From: Buxus sempervirens
Taxonomy: Eukaryota; Streptophyta; Magnoliopsida; Buxales; Buxaceae
Direction: 5' to 3'
Length of the DNA: 64,000 nucleotides
NCBI GenBank assembly: GCA_947561395.2
Contig: OX387192.1
Span: 33,005,520-33,069,519 of the forward strand
Shown piece after piece: positions 36,814 to 47,849 of the stretch. Numbering within the stretch: the stretch's first letter is position 1; every line of letters starts with the position of its first letter. The notes under the pieces are model-generated. The model was not told where the DNA came from. It did no database searches and was given only the letters and a program-made list of their open reading frames with translations. The position numbers and the translations under genes were made by a program.

Positions 36814-39044
36814 TAAGGATCAAAACAGTTTCAAAAACTTGTTAATGATCCATGGTCCACAAATATAAGCCTGGACCTGTAACTGATTTTTGATTTGTGA
36901 ACTATATCTTGTATGTGCTGTATATGCAATGATGCAACTTAAATGTAGATTCTGCTAACTGCGACCTCAGTGTAGATTATGAAAGTAGAAAATTCAAGAC
37001 TTAAATTGTCAATTTTATTTTAGAGATGATGAAGCTAAATGTTTCTGGGAATATGGGGTTTTATAATTATGAAATGGAGCAAATAGAGCAATGTCATAAT
37101 TTAAGCCAAACATTTACAGTTACAAAATATGTTCATTCCAAAGTCATTTCTGTAGGAATTTTCTTCATCTAAAAGTTCTCATACTTTCTTGACCTAAATT
37201 TACTTTTTGGCAGGCATTTTCCAAATGCTATCTAGTTCAACTGGAGCAGTTTTTACAAAGCACTTCTTGTAACAGGTTATTTATTCCTTTCAAAAAGTAG
37301 AAGGATATTAGAAAACAATAAAGTTATTAAAAAGCAGCACCCAGGATATTCTGCGCCACAGCACCAGGTTTAGTTTTTTCCCACTTTTTTTTTCTTCTTC
37401 TTCCCTATTATTATTATTTTTTATTAACGGATTTGTAAAAAACACCATAACATATGAATGAAGATGGGAATTGATATCAAGTTTTGGTTACAAGCCCCCA
37501 AGACTGGTGTAATGCGCTTTTCAGCCACATACAGATGCTAGGGCCAATCCAGACCCTCACCTAACAGGGAACCCTTTGAATAGTCATTTGGATAATGTTC
37601 CAACCCACATAAGCTCCTTAATACGTATATCGCGTTATTTTGTCTGTATCAAGGGCCGATATATTTTCAATTTTGGCTACAGCTTAGTGTACAAAATGGG
37701 GCCAAGTGAAAGCATACATGAATAAGTGAAATCCATTTCTCACCAGACTTCTAAAACAGGTGTGTCCAACTAGTAAACCTCGCCTGAAAGTGGAACTCAA
37801 CCACACAACATCAACATAGAGAGAGAGAGAGATGAAACCAGTAAACTAAGTGCTTACATTTTCCTTTGCTTCTTGGTAAAGTGCTCGGACACGAGAAGCA
37901 CCAACCCCAACAAATATTTCCACAAATTGTGAAGCAGAAATGGAGAAGAAGTTCACACGACTCTCACCAGCCACAGCTTTTGCTAACAACGTCTTCCCCA
38001 CTCCTGGTGGACCACAGAGAAGTATACCACCTGACAAAACAACAGATTATAAAAAAGAAATTTTAATTGAAGCAAAATCACCTTGAAGCATCAGCACTGC
38101 AAAACTTAATAAATCATAAAATATACACAACAAAAAAACACAAAGCAATAGTCAGAGACCTTGTTCCATGGGATGAAACTCAACTTTACTTGGATAATTG
38201 ATGCTACACTTGCAGATATTATCATGTCCCCAAAATGAAATCCTCGGAATCTTAAACCCTTACGTAGATCATAAACTTTTGCTTCAAGTTGTATGAGAAA
38301 AACATGTAACAATTGCCTAGGAATATAATTGGTTGATTCATTCTGTTTTCAGGTTAGTATCATATGGCATTAAGATTTTAGGTTAGGACCTGAGTGTCAA
38401 TTAATCAGCTTAAGGGACAAACAAGAGCTAAAATTTGAAATCCACAGCATTTTCCAGAGAATCAAGCCATTCCACAAACCATGCATAGTGTTGGATGGTA
38501 AAACAATCTCAGAGTTAAATAAAACATATGCAATGCATACCTACTTGACCTGTTTTAGTGATATCATAGGAATTTTGATATCAGATTGAAGAGTTTGAAC
38601 TGGGAACTAAATTAAGAATTTAATCATAGTAATTCTCTTTCTAGGTTCATAAACAAATATAAAAGTGATCCCACCAACAACAAAAGCCACAAAGAAATAG
38701 CTTTAAGATATTAATAAACTAAAGAACTAAAATGGAGAACCACATGTGCTATGTTGGACATTGAATTTATGACAATATCCATCAAATACAACAAAGTGCA
38801 AAAAATTTGCTTGAATTCAATGTAAAAATATAAAGACTATTTATTTTGATACTGACGTTCATATTGATCTAAGAATTTCAGAATAAACGAAAATCCAATA
38901 TCAGTTCAAAGAAACCTAACCTGGTATTTTCACTCCCCTCCTACGGTATATGTCCCCATGCGTGAAAAACTTGACAATCTCCTCAAGCTCAATCCGTATC
39001 TTCCCTAGCCCAGCAACATCTGAAAACTTCACATCAACACCTCT

Positions 39045-41625
39045 TGTAACGCCCCGAACTCACAATATACAATAAGGTATACATGTGACGTACCAGAACG
39101 TTACCAAAACACTAACTACCACAAAAATCCTTGATTCAATAAAAACCCAGAATAAAATAAACCTGTCATGATGAAGAGATTCATCGTCTTCAATCATAAA
39201 GTGGAATTAAACATAAAACCAACACCAACAAAAGTGAAATAAAGTTCTCAGTACACCCCACTGAGATGAGCACCAAAACATAAGGTAAATATCCCTAATA
39301 GAACGTCTACCATGAGCATTCAAGAGACTTCTCGAAAATAAAACAAAACTAGTCGTTCTTCCTCGCATCTTGGTTTTGGTGTAAACCTGAAATATAAATT
39401 CCCAAAGCAGGGTGAGCAAAACAATGCCCAGTAAGAAGTTATTGCCCACTAAATGCAAACGATGTAACACATTACCATATGGTCACTTCCAAGTTATTAA
39501 AATTTTCATATAGAGAGTAAGCAATAAGTAAATATAGAAATGCTTATTCATATATATCATAAGCTTACTTAGTTTCAAGTCAACTTGGGTCACAGTACAA
39601 GGAGTATAAAAATTTCACCAAGAAGTCTAGATTTTAACAGTTGCTCATATCAATCCCTAGCCGGTCTTACGGATACCCGCCGTCTAGGACTATCCAGATT
39701 CTGGCCTGGATCCCGCCATCGGATCCCATTTCATCAACAGTAGGGATCAAACTGTCCCAACAACCCATGTGCACATCATGAGGTTTAGGGCCTTTCAACT
39801 CAATAATATATTCTTTTCGGGACTCAAACCCTAGGAAATTCCAACCCCTTTTAAGATTGAAACACCTGATGAGCAACTAATAAAATGTAGGCACCCATTT
39901 ATTTTATTTTCATTTTTTTTTTCTCAATCCAACTAGTGTCTTTTACACTAGGAGTACCATCAATCCGTCATTTCTAGCTAGTGCCTTATTACATTAAAGG
40001 AGCATTTCATCTTTTCTTACACTACTAATTTCACTTTTAACCTTTATCTAATATTATTATTAGTTTTACCTCATAACAAAAAAATAAAGATATAAAATAC
40101 ATACATGGACATTAACTTGTATAAATACCTATAATCCCTACTCTAGTCTTAACTATAATATCGTGTATTATAGTTTAATGTAATACCTACCTATTTAAAT
40201 ATTCAAGTAGGTTCTTCGAAGAAATCCATTCATTAAAGTAATCACTATGAATTAACTCAAGAATTAAATAGGCATGAACTATTAAGTAAATGAAGCTATA
40301 AATTTCCAACAATGAGCATAACAACTCATGTCAATGGAATGGTGGGGTATGGCATGAGCATCTTTACTTGCATAAAAGTTTACTTTTGGTTGTGATAACC
40401 TACATCACATAGTTTAGTAAAAAGGGTGGAAAAGGGTGGTCTAATACGAGACTTTTGGGAGTTGGTGTAAAAATAGTCCTAAATTAAGTTTTGGTTTTAC
40501 TATTCTACTATATTTACAATGGAAGCCATTGTACTCTTAAAGAAAAGTTTACTTTTGGTTGTGATAAGCTATATCACACGATTTAGTCAAAAAGGTGTAA
40601 AAGAGTCGTCTGGTACGAGACTCTTGGGGATTGGTGTAAAAACAGTCATAAATTAAGTTTTGGTTTTAATATTCTACTAAATTTACAATGGAATAGGTTG
40701 CTAATGTTGACCACAATTTTTCTCACTTAACATTGCATCAAATCATCTCAAATTAGAATCTAAAGACACATCTTAACTTCAAGAATCTCATGGGACCAAA
40801 ACATTAGCCTAGCAATGCACAAATCAATAAGGAATTAAAGCCAAAGGTCATGAAACCAAGTGTTTACAAAACCTAGAACAGAAATTCAAGTGCTTGTGTT
40901 ACAATATATATTACATATTAGAATCATTTTATTTAGGCCATTGACATGGCAATTGCTAACAATTAGATTCACTATGGGCATATAAAATGGCATGGACTTG
41001 CATACATGTACATGGCAAAATAAACCCCCTTCTAAAACTCAGATTTTATGAGAGCCCCTTTTTCTAGAAAAATTACAGATTAGTAAAGAAGGTAATGCAC
41101 ATCAAACATTAAGGGGGGAAGTAACCCTTACCTCTTTTAATACTCTAGCAAGATTTCCTCCCTTGACCCCTTCCTAGAGTTGTTTCCCCTTCTTCCTACA
41201 CAAAGAATGACCCAAATGAGAGAGAGAAACAAGGATGGGAGAATAGGAAATAGGGGAAATTACCTTAAAGAGATAGAGGGAGATGGGTTGAAGCAATTAA
41301 GAGATAGGGAGAAGAAGTGGGGTCATAGCATTTAAGAGATGGGAAATGGGGTTGTTGAGATGGGGAGATGGGAGAATGATGGGTTCGTTGAGGTGAGGAG
41401 ATGAGGGAGTGGGAGAGAGAGGTGGGGTAGGTGGAATGGGAGAAAAAGAAATGGGCGTATGGTTTTTGAAGTGTTTAGGGTTATAAAGTTTGGGTTGATA
41501 TGGTGTGTGTGCATGCATGGCCAAACATGCACCACACCTCACAAAACTCTTTAAACACATGACTTTGACCCAGTCCAAGATTTGACCAAGGTCCAAGTCA
41601 ATGTTTTTTAATCCGGGTCTTTACA
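39045..41625. mobile_element. LTR-retrotransposon fossil, probably a solo LTR
   Basis: A 2581-bp insertion in the FTSHI2 pseudogene exon 1, flanked by the 5-bp target duplication CCTCT (39040-39044 and 41626-41630). It begins TGTAACGCCCCG and ends CGGGTCTTTACA, imperfect inverted ends of TG...CA type as in many Gypsy LTRs. No gag or pol reading is visible, so a long solo LTR is likeliest; a non-autonomous element cannot be excluded. It holds a duplicated internal block of about 150 bp (40374-40526 and 40543-40695) and a G-rich stretch (about 41280-41480). It is absent from copy 1, so it is younger than the duplication. Confidence 0.8.
40374..40695. repeat. Direct repeat of about 150 bp inside the LTR-type element
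   Basis: Two diverged copies, period about 169 bases. Both start 'AAAAGTTTACTTTTGGTTG' and end near 'TTTACAATGGAA'. Inside both are 'ACGAGACT', 'TTGGTGTAAAAA' and 'AAATTAAGTTTTGGTTTTA'. Confidence 0.85.
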
Positions 41626-43510
41626 CCTCTCCCCAGATATTGGGGCAGCTTCTTACCACGAGCTCGCCGAACACGAGCACCGGGCTTCATGAACTGGATA
41701 TATAGCCATCTTAAGATGAGGATTCTGCTCACTTCCCCCGGCCTATTCTCATCATCACCACCTTCAACACCTTCAAGTTCCCTCTCCAACTCCCTCCTTT
41801 TCTCTCTCCTCTGCTTCCGCTTTCTCAATCTTCAACCTGTCTTCATAATCCTTCTTCTGTTTCCTATAGCTTAAAACAACAGTCCTAAAAAATATGAAGA
41901 AGAACACATACCCAAGAGCAGTCGTCATATCATCGTCCTTAGCCAATTTAGCCCAGACGCGTTCCATATACCGGTAATTACTCCTGGCCTTACGCAGCGA
42001 CTCTTCGTACTTGATCTTGTTCAACTCCATTTTTCTTCTCTTCTCTTCCATTTTCTTTTGAGCTTTAAGGGCTTTCTCCATCATTTCACGTTCCTCTCTC
42101 TCCCTTGCCAACTCCCCTTTCCTTCTCCTTTGCAGATCCTCTCGTGTCGTCTTCAGCTCCTCTCGTGCCCTCTTCAGCTCCAACGCTCGATTGGACTGTG
42201 GCTTTGGCTTAAAAAACGACAATATAAAGGCTGCAGTTTTTGATAAGAACCCCAAATACGGTGACGGAATATCTGGTTTCTTAATTGGAGGAGTATACGC
42301 ATAGACACAAACAGAATCAAGCTGTAACTTCTCCCAAGACTCCCAAAACTTCTCATTTCTCTCAACCGACGGGACGACTGTTCTAAAAACCCTCGAGTCT
42401 TCGAGAACGACAAGAACAGATTCAGGGCGTTGTTTCAAACTAACAGTCGGAAGCTTGATTATGTGTTTGAGCTTTCCCTCTTCTTTAAAATTCAACACTT
42501 CCGTATACGGAATCCGATCGGCAACAACGGGAAGCCCTTCAGACCATGATATCAATTCCTCTGGAGACTGAGGCTTTTTATCTGAAACCTTTGCTGCCGC
42601 CGAACAAGCTCGCGGCATCGAAGTAGATATTACAGTGAGTGTTACAGAAACTCGGACTAAATTCAATCCCCTCATCTTCGTTTTCTCTTCGTCATGATCT
42701 TCTGGTCTCCCCAAACGAGAAGGAATCGATGCCATGCAAGGCTTTGACTGCCTGATGCGACGAGTCCTAGATCCATTTCAGAAAGGAAAATATGAGCATG
42801 GCCGAAACCCAATAAGAGGAAGATACGAGCATGGCCCAGACCCAATAAGGCGGGAGCAATCTATGTTACTGTATATTTGAAATCAAACGGATCAGATTTC
42901 CAAATACAAAAGAAATTGTATTTTTATTTATAAAAAATGTGGTTCAATAAGACAACTTCAAATCTTCAGAGAGATTTAGGTTTTCAAAATAAGAGGCTTC
43001 ACTATTTATAATAGAGGTAGATAATGGTGTTTAGAATGGAGATAGGATCACCCTATTTATAGATGTAGAGAGAGTAGAGTCTCCAGATCTAATTCTTTAT
43101 AAAGAATTATCACAATTTGCAGATAATTATTATTTTTTGAAGAATTATCAATATTTGTAGATAAATTGTTTTTTAAGAATTATCAAAACAATAATTCTTT
43201 AATAGGATGCACAAGTAATTTGTAGAGAGAAAATTCTATTTATTTTATTTTAAAAAATTCTATCTCTAATTAAGTGCTACTTATCAATTTACCTCCCAAT
43301 ATGCTTCAGCAACATGGTTTAGATGAAATTATAACCAAAAAACCCAAGAGGCATCAATGTTAACAAAATCATCTCCTTATCCGGTATCACATTGACATTT
43401 CTTGACAAATGTAATCTGCCTTGAGATTCCTACTAGAGCCAAAATCCAGTGGTTTCATAGAATCACCAGTTGGGATGCATTTTGGGGTGTAGGCCCCCTA
43501 TTAAAAAAGC

Positions 43511-43727
43511 GGGTTGAAATTGTCTGCTGTACTGTGGTGCGGCAGATATTTGCAGCTTCCGTGAGATATTGCCATGTGCAACATCTCACGGCCTGTGTCT
43601 TTTCACAATTTTCAATGTGAAAAGACACTTTAACATGAAAAGTATAAGCCGTGGAATGTTACACGTGGCAACATCTCATGGCACTGCAGTATCTGACACA
43701 CAATCTTGCGGCAGACAATTTCATCCC
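43511..43727. mobile_element. MITE with GAAATTGTCTGC inverted ends, copy 2 only
   Basis: The left end 'GTTGAAATTGTCTGCTG' is mirrored by 'CGGCAGACAATTTCATCCC'; the 12-base core GAAATTGTCTGC/GCAGACAATTTC is exact. An inner palindrome around 43600-43640 ('TCTTTTCACA'/'TGTGAAAAGA') adds secondary structure. Copy 1 (near 32885) lacks it. Exact ends and target duplication are uncertain. Confidence 0.75.
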
Positions 43728-44191
43728 TAAAAAGGCCATCCAGCCGTTCGTTTCGAAACGGCCTTGTTCAAAGCTTCGGAAACTGCGTCACCGTCTACTT
43801 AAAAAACCAAATGGGGCAATTTTTAAAGGGAAAATAGCCAAAATCGAGAACGTTGTCATTTTGAAGTTTCCCAACCATCCCTCCAAAATTGTCAGTTCCA
43901 AGGGAACGAAGTCAAGTCATTCTAAATGGTTCACACTACTTAGCTTTGCTGAGAGTGGGACTGTGGGAGGGACCCGCAAGCCATTCACATGCCAATAATT
44001 CAAGGAACCACTTATTCTTGCTTTTAAAGTCAATATATATGTTCTACTTTCCTTTATCTCTATCCACTATCCACTACCACTATCCATTATCCACTATCCA
44101 CTATTGTATGCCACCATACTATTCTATTACAATCTTTTATTATTATATAAGCTATAGCGACTCCATCCATGATTGGGGATGCCATTCTATT

Positions 44192-44390
44192 CAGTGGCAG
44201 AGTCAGGATTTTTATTCAAGGTGAGCAGTGCAACAAAGAAAGAAAAATGACTAGTTGAAATTAAAAAGATTGTGGGCAAAGTAAAAATTCTAGAGGGGGC
44301 AAACTGTATATTTATAAGCAATTGCAAGAGGTTTTTGTAATGTTAGGGTCGGCAACTGCCCACCCTAACCTATATGTAGCTCCACCCCTG
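44192..44390. mobile_element. hAT MITE with 8-bp target duplication, copy 2 only
   Basis: A 199-bp element with ends CAGTGGCAGAGTC and GTAGCTCCACCCCTG (imperfect inverted repeats of the 'CAGTGGCGGAGCC' type). It is flanked by the exact duplication ATTCTATT (44184-44191 and 44391-44398). It has no coding capacity. It is absent at the matching place in copy 1, so it inserted after the duplication. Confidence 0.92.
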
Positions 44391-44900
44391 ATTCTATTCT
44401 ATTACTAATTGATAAACCGATCTAAGCCATTGCGTCCGCCACCTTGTTCGCCTCACTTAGTCTTTTAATTTGATTGGTTTTACCTCTTAAAGTGAAAATT
44501 CAGTAAATTTGATTAAATTTAGCTATCACTTGATAGATGAGCATTGGATATGTGCACAAACATGAAGGGAGGTCTGCACTATTCATCAAAAAATATTTAA
44601 ACACGCAAATACACATGTGCGCAAATGTATACACACATGCATACTTACCACAACCACCTCTCCTTCCCTTCTTTAGGTTTAAATTGTGGAAAGTTGCAAT
44701 TATTCCCTCAATTACATGTAGTTATGCACCTGCACCCTATTAGTCTCTTAAAAATAAAATAATAAACCGTTGACCCACAGCTCCCCTCTGTGTAGTCAAA
44801 AGGTGACCCATTGCCGATCTATTCAATCCCAATTCCCAAATCAAGGAAGCTCTTGGAACTCTCCTCTTCTTCCTCTCGTACCCGTTTAAATTTCCAAGTC

Positions 44901-47410
44901 ATGCAGACAGGTAAGATTAGAAGTCAGTCACCCTCCTTTTGTTGACCTTCTTTTGGCTTTTATTGTATTATTGAAGCTATATATTGGTGATTTTCTCTCC
45001 CTCTCTCTCAATTATATTTAGATCGTAACGCCAAAGCCGTCTCCGCAAAGATCTTCCTGGCCTCGTCTATCGGACTTGTGGTCGCAATCGCAACAATGCG
45101 TTATCGCCAGAGAGAGCGTCCGATGGGCGATCAGAAGATCGTTCCACTGTTGCACTTGACCGATTCCGGCCGTCTCGATAGGCTTGAGCGTTTCTCCCAC
45201 TACGTAGGTAATTATGAATTGAATTGATCATCCACTTCTGATAGTGCTGGATACCAAAAACCCAGAAGATGAATCTGGGAGATGACATATATTGAAAAAT
45301 TTTCCGTTTCTTGTTTGTTGTTGCAGCTAGACAAATGGGGTTTGCCGACGCAAACGAATGCCCCCATCTCTGTAAATTGGCTTCTGATTATCTCAGGAAA
45401 TCTCAAGGCTGTGAAGATAATATCTACGCCTTTTTTGAAAGTAACCCAGATGCCAATTCGTTGTATGTTAAGCTTGTGGAGGAGTTTGATAGATGCATTC
45501 TTGGTTACTTCGCATTCAATTGGAGCCAAACTGCTCTTATGATCAGTCAGGTAACATGATCCCAAAAATCCAACATTCTTGTCCTAAAAACCCTTTCGTT
45601 TTTCAATTGCAATTTCTAAGAATGATTTTTTTTTGCCTTTTGGTTGATTTCAGGCCTTGGGTGTTGATTCCAAGCCAGCAAAGAAACTAAAGGATATTGT
45701 CCTGGCAGCTACTAGGTGAGCGTCTTCCTCTTGACCATTCAATGCAAAGGTTATAAAATATAATCTCTTTGACCCATCTCAGGGATCTAGAGAAGTGTTA
45801 ATTGAAATTTCTATATTTCTTCCCCATGTGGTGTGTAGGAAGCAAAGGTTTGAGAGGGTAACAAAGGACCTGAAGGTGACTAGAGTATTTTCTACGTTGG
45901 TGGAGGAGATGAAAGCTATAGGAATCCCACCCAAGGGCGAGTCCGAGTGTACGGAGGTGATGGTCCCGGTGGCCCACAGTCAGAGGAGTCCGGTACTCCT
46001 GTTGATGGGAGGTGGCATGGGAGCTGGGAAGAGCACCGTACTCAAGGACGTTCTCAAAGAGTAAGCAACTACTAGTCTTTTTAGCTCTCTGTATTTGTCT
46101 GTTTCTCTGTGTGTGTGTGAAACGGAGTCTGATCGATGATGATGGTACAAAAAAAATAAATAATTCAATACAGATCATTCTGGTCAGAAGCAGTGGCGAA
46201 CGCGGTGGTTGTTGAGGCAGACGCGTTCAAAGAGACGGACGTCATTTACAGAGCTCTCAGTTCTAGGGGCCACCATGACATGCTCCAAACTGCTGAACTT
46301 GTTAGTTTGACGACTCTTTATCTCTCTTAATTGTTCAATGCATTAGCCCCGTCAATTTTACATCAAGGGAGTTCAATTCCTCCACATCAAGAAAACGGTG
46401 GAAATTGCCGTAATGTACTAATAAAATGATTTAAACAGGTGCATCAATCGTCTACTGATGCAGCGTCATCACTCCTAGTGACGGCGCTCAATGAAGGGCG
46501 AGATGTTATCATGGACGGAACACTCTCCTGGGAACCTTTTGTCGAGCAGACGATTGCCATGGCGAGGAACATTCATCGCCGGCGATACAGGATGGGAGTC
46601 GGATATAAGGTCTCTGAAGATGGGACCATAACTGAAGACTACTGGGAACAGGTACAAGAAGAAGAAGCAGCAAAAAAGGGAGCTAAAAGAAGGAAGCCAT
46701 ATAGAATTGAGATGGTTGGAGTGGTTTGTGATCCATATCTAGCTGTTGTTAGAGGCATTAGGTATGAAAACTGGTTCTAGCTCCTTTTTCATTTTCTCAT
46801 TGTTAAGGTGTAAGAATGATGAGTAGATAAGAAATGTTTAGTGATGGTGATGGGTTTGGCTTGTGAAACAACAGGAGAGCTATACACATGAGAAGAGCTG
46901 TGAGAGTGCAGTCGCAATTGACATCCCACAAAAGATTTGCAGATGCATTTCCAAGATACTGCCGATTAGTGGAAAATGCCAGGCTCTACTCCACCAATAA
47001 TATTTCAGGCCCACCAAGTGTAGGTTCATTCAACCCATTCTTTATGCATCAACCATGTCTTCCCATTTCTTTATAAATGCCTGACCTTTTTTGAAAGCTT
47101 CAACTGACATAAGGGTGTTGTTTGGGTGAAGTTGATAGGGTGGAAAGACGGAGACAACAAGTTGCTGATGGATCCACAAGAAATTAGCATCTTAAAGAAG
47201 TTAAGCATGCTGAATGAGGATGCAGACTCCATATATGAACTTTACACGCACCCAAATCCAGTTTGTGAAGCTGGGTCGATCTGGCAAGATATTGTTCTGT
47301 CACCTTCAAGAGCGCACCTTCAACAAGAACTACAGGCAGCAATTCAAGAAGCGGAAGCTAATTTCACAAAATCAATAATAAGGATCAAAACAGTTTCAAA
47401 AACTTGTTAA
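44901..47410 (+). CDS. P-loop NTPase of plant At1g06750/At2g30630 type, copy 2
   Basis: The same nine-exon structure as copy 1: 44901-44910, 45022-45207, 45327-45550, 45654-45715, 45839-46060, 46174-46300, 46439-46761, 46875-47019 and 47114-47410 (531 residues). All splice sites and the Walker A GGGMGAGKST are kept. Differences from copy 1 are mostly single residues (for example 'SQGCED' for 'SQGRED', 'AHMISQ' to 'ALMISQ', 'TKHLK' to 'TKDLK'). One extra A near 47370 changes the last codons, replacing 'FTNQ' with 'FTKSIIRIKTVSKTC', 11 residues longer overall. It reads 'CEAGSIW' near the end. Both copies appear translatable; whether both are expressed is unknown. Confidence 0.87.
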
Positions 47411-47849
47411 TGATCCATGGTCCACAAATAAGCCTGGACCTGTCACCGATTTTTGATTTGTGAACTATATCTTGTATGTGCTGTATATGCAATGATGCAA
47501 CTTAAATGTAGATTCTGCTAACTGCGAACTCAGTGTAGATTAGTGTAGATTATGAAAGTAGAAAATTCAAGACTTAAATTGTCAATTTTATTTTAGAGAT
47601 GATGGAGCTAAATGTTTCTGGGAATATGGGGTTTTATAATTATGAAATGGAGCAAATAGAGCAATGTCATAATTTAAGCCAAACATGTACAGTTACAAAC
47701 TAAGTTCATTGCAAAGTTATTTCTGTAGGAATTTTCTTGATCTAAAAGTTCTCATACTTTCTTGACCTAAATTTACTTTTTGGCAGGCATTTTCCAAATG
47801 CTATCTAGTTCAACTGGAGCAGTTTTTACAAAGCACTTCTTGTAACAGG

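Larger units (their letters stand above)
28447..37275. repeat. Tandem segmental duplication, copy 1
   Basis: This unit runs from within FTSHI2 intron 2 (28447) through FTSHI2 exons 2 and 1, the intergenic region and the whole P-loop gene to 37275. It is repeated directly behind as 37276-47849. The junction is visible: the sequence up to '...CACTTCTTGTAACAG' at 37275 changes at once to 'GTTATTTATTCC', which is the sequence at 28447. The same '...CACTTCTTGTAACAGG' at 47849 instead runs on into unique DNA. The left end at 28441 has 'AACAGAG', so only a few bases of microhomology (AACAG) mark the breakpoint. Confidence 0.95.
37858..42864 (-). pseudogene. Truncated FTSHI2 duplicate (exons 1-2 only)
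   Basis: Exon 1 corresponds to 42864-38921 and exon 2 to 38030-37858. Exons 3-11 were not included in the duplication, so the zinc-site and C-terminal regions are absent. The original start codon reads ATA (42864-42862). A tandem duplication of about 35 bases lies just inside it (around 42790-42840), 21 bases are missing near 'KVSDKK', and a 4-base deletion near 41802 shifts the frame. The LTR-type element at 39045-41625 splits exon 1. The remaining open frame from MASIPSRL (42735) is therefore not a functional FtsH. Exon 2 still has intact Walker A and splice sites, and reads 'AVAGES' where the active gene reads 'AVASES'. Confidence 0.92.
42865..44900. promoter_or_regulatory. Intergenic region of copy 2
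   Basis: The counterpart of 31485-34335, lacking the hAT-like and foldback insertions of copy 1 but carrying two MITEs of its own (43511-43727 and 44192-44390). It must hold the promoter of P-loop copy 2, whose immediate upstream 130 bases ('GACCCATTGCC', 'ATTCAATCCCAATTC') are nearly the same as in copy 1. Confidence 0.5.
37276..47849. repeat. Tandem segmental duplication, copy 2
   Basis: The second copy of 28447-37275, longer because of a 2581-bp LTR-type insertion and further small insertions. It carries FTSHI2 exon 2 and a broken exon 1, the intergenic region and a complete P-loop gene. Near its start a stretch of about 50 bases present in copy 1 (about 28493-28542) is missing. Introns and coding parts stay very similar, with scattered substitutions and small indels, which points to a fairly recent event. 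Confidence 0.95.

Noticed and set aside
41773-42735. A separate FtsH-like gene starting MASIPSRL
   Set aside because: It is the remnant of the duplicated FTSHI2 exon 1: its start codon is lost, it has a frame break, and it is cut by an LTR-type element with no downstream exons 3-11.
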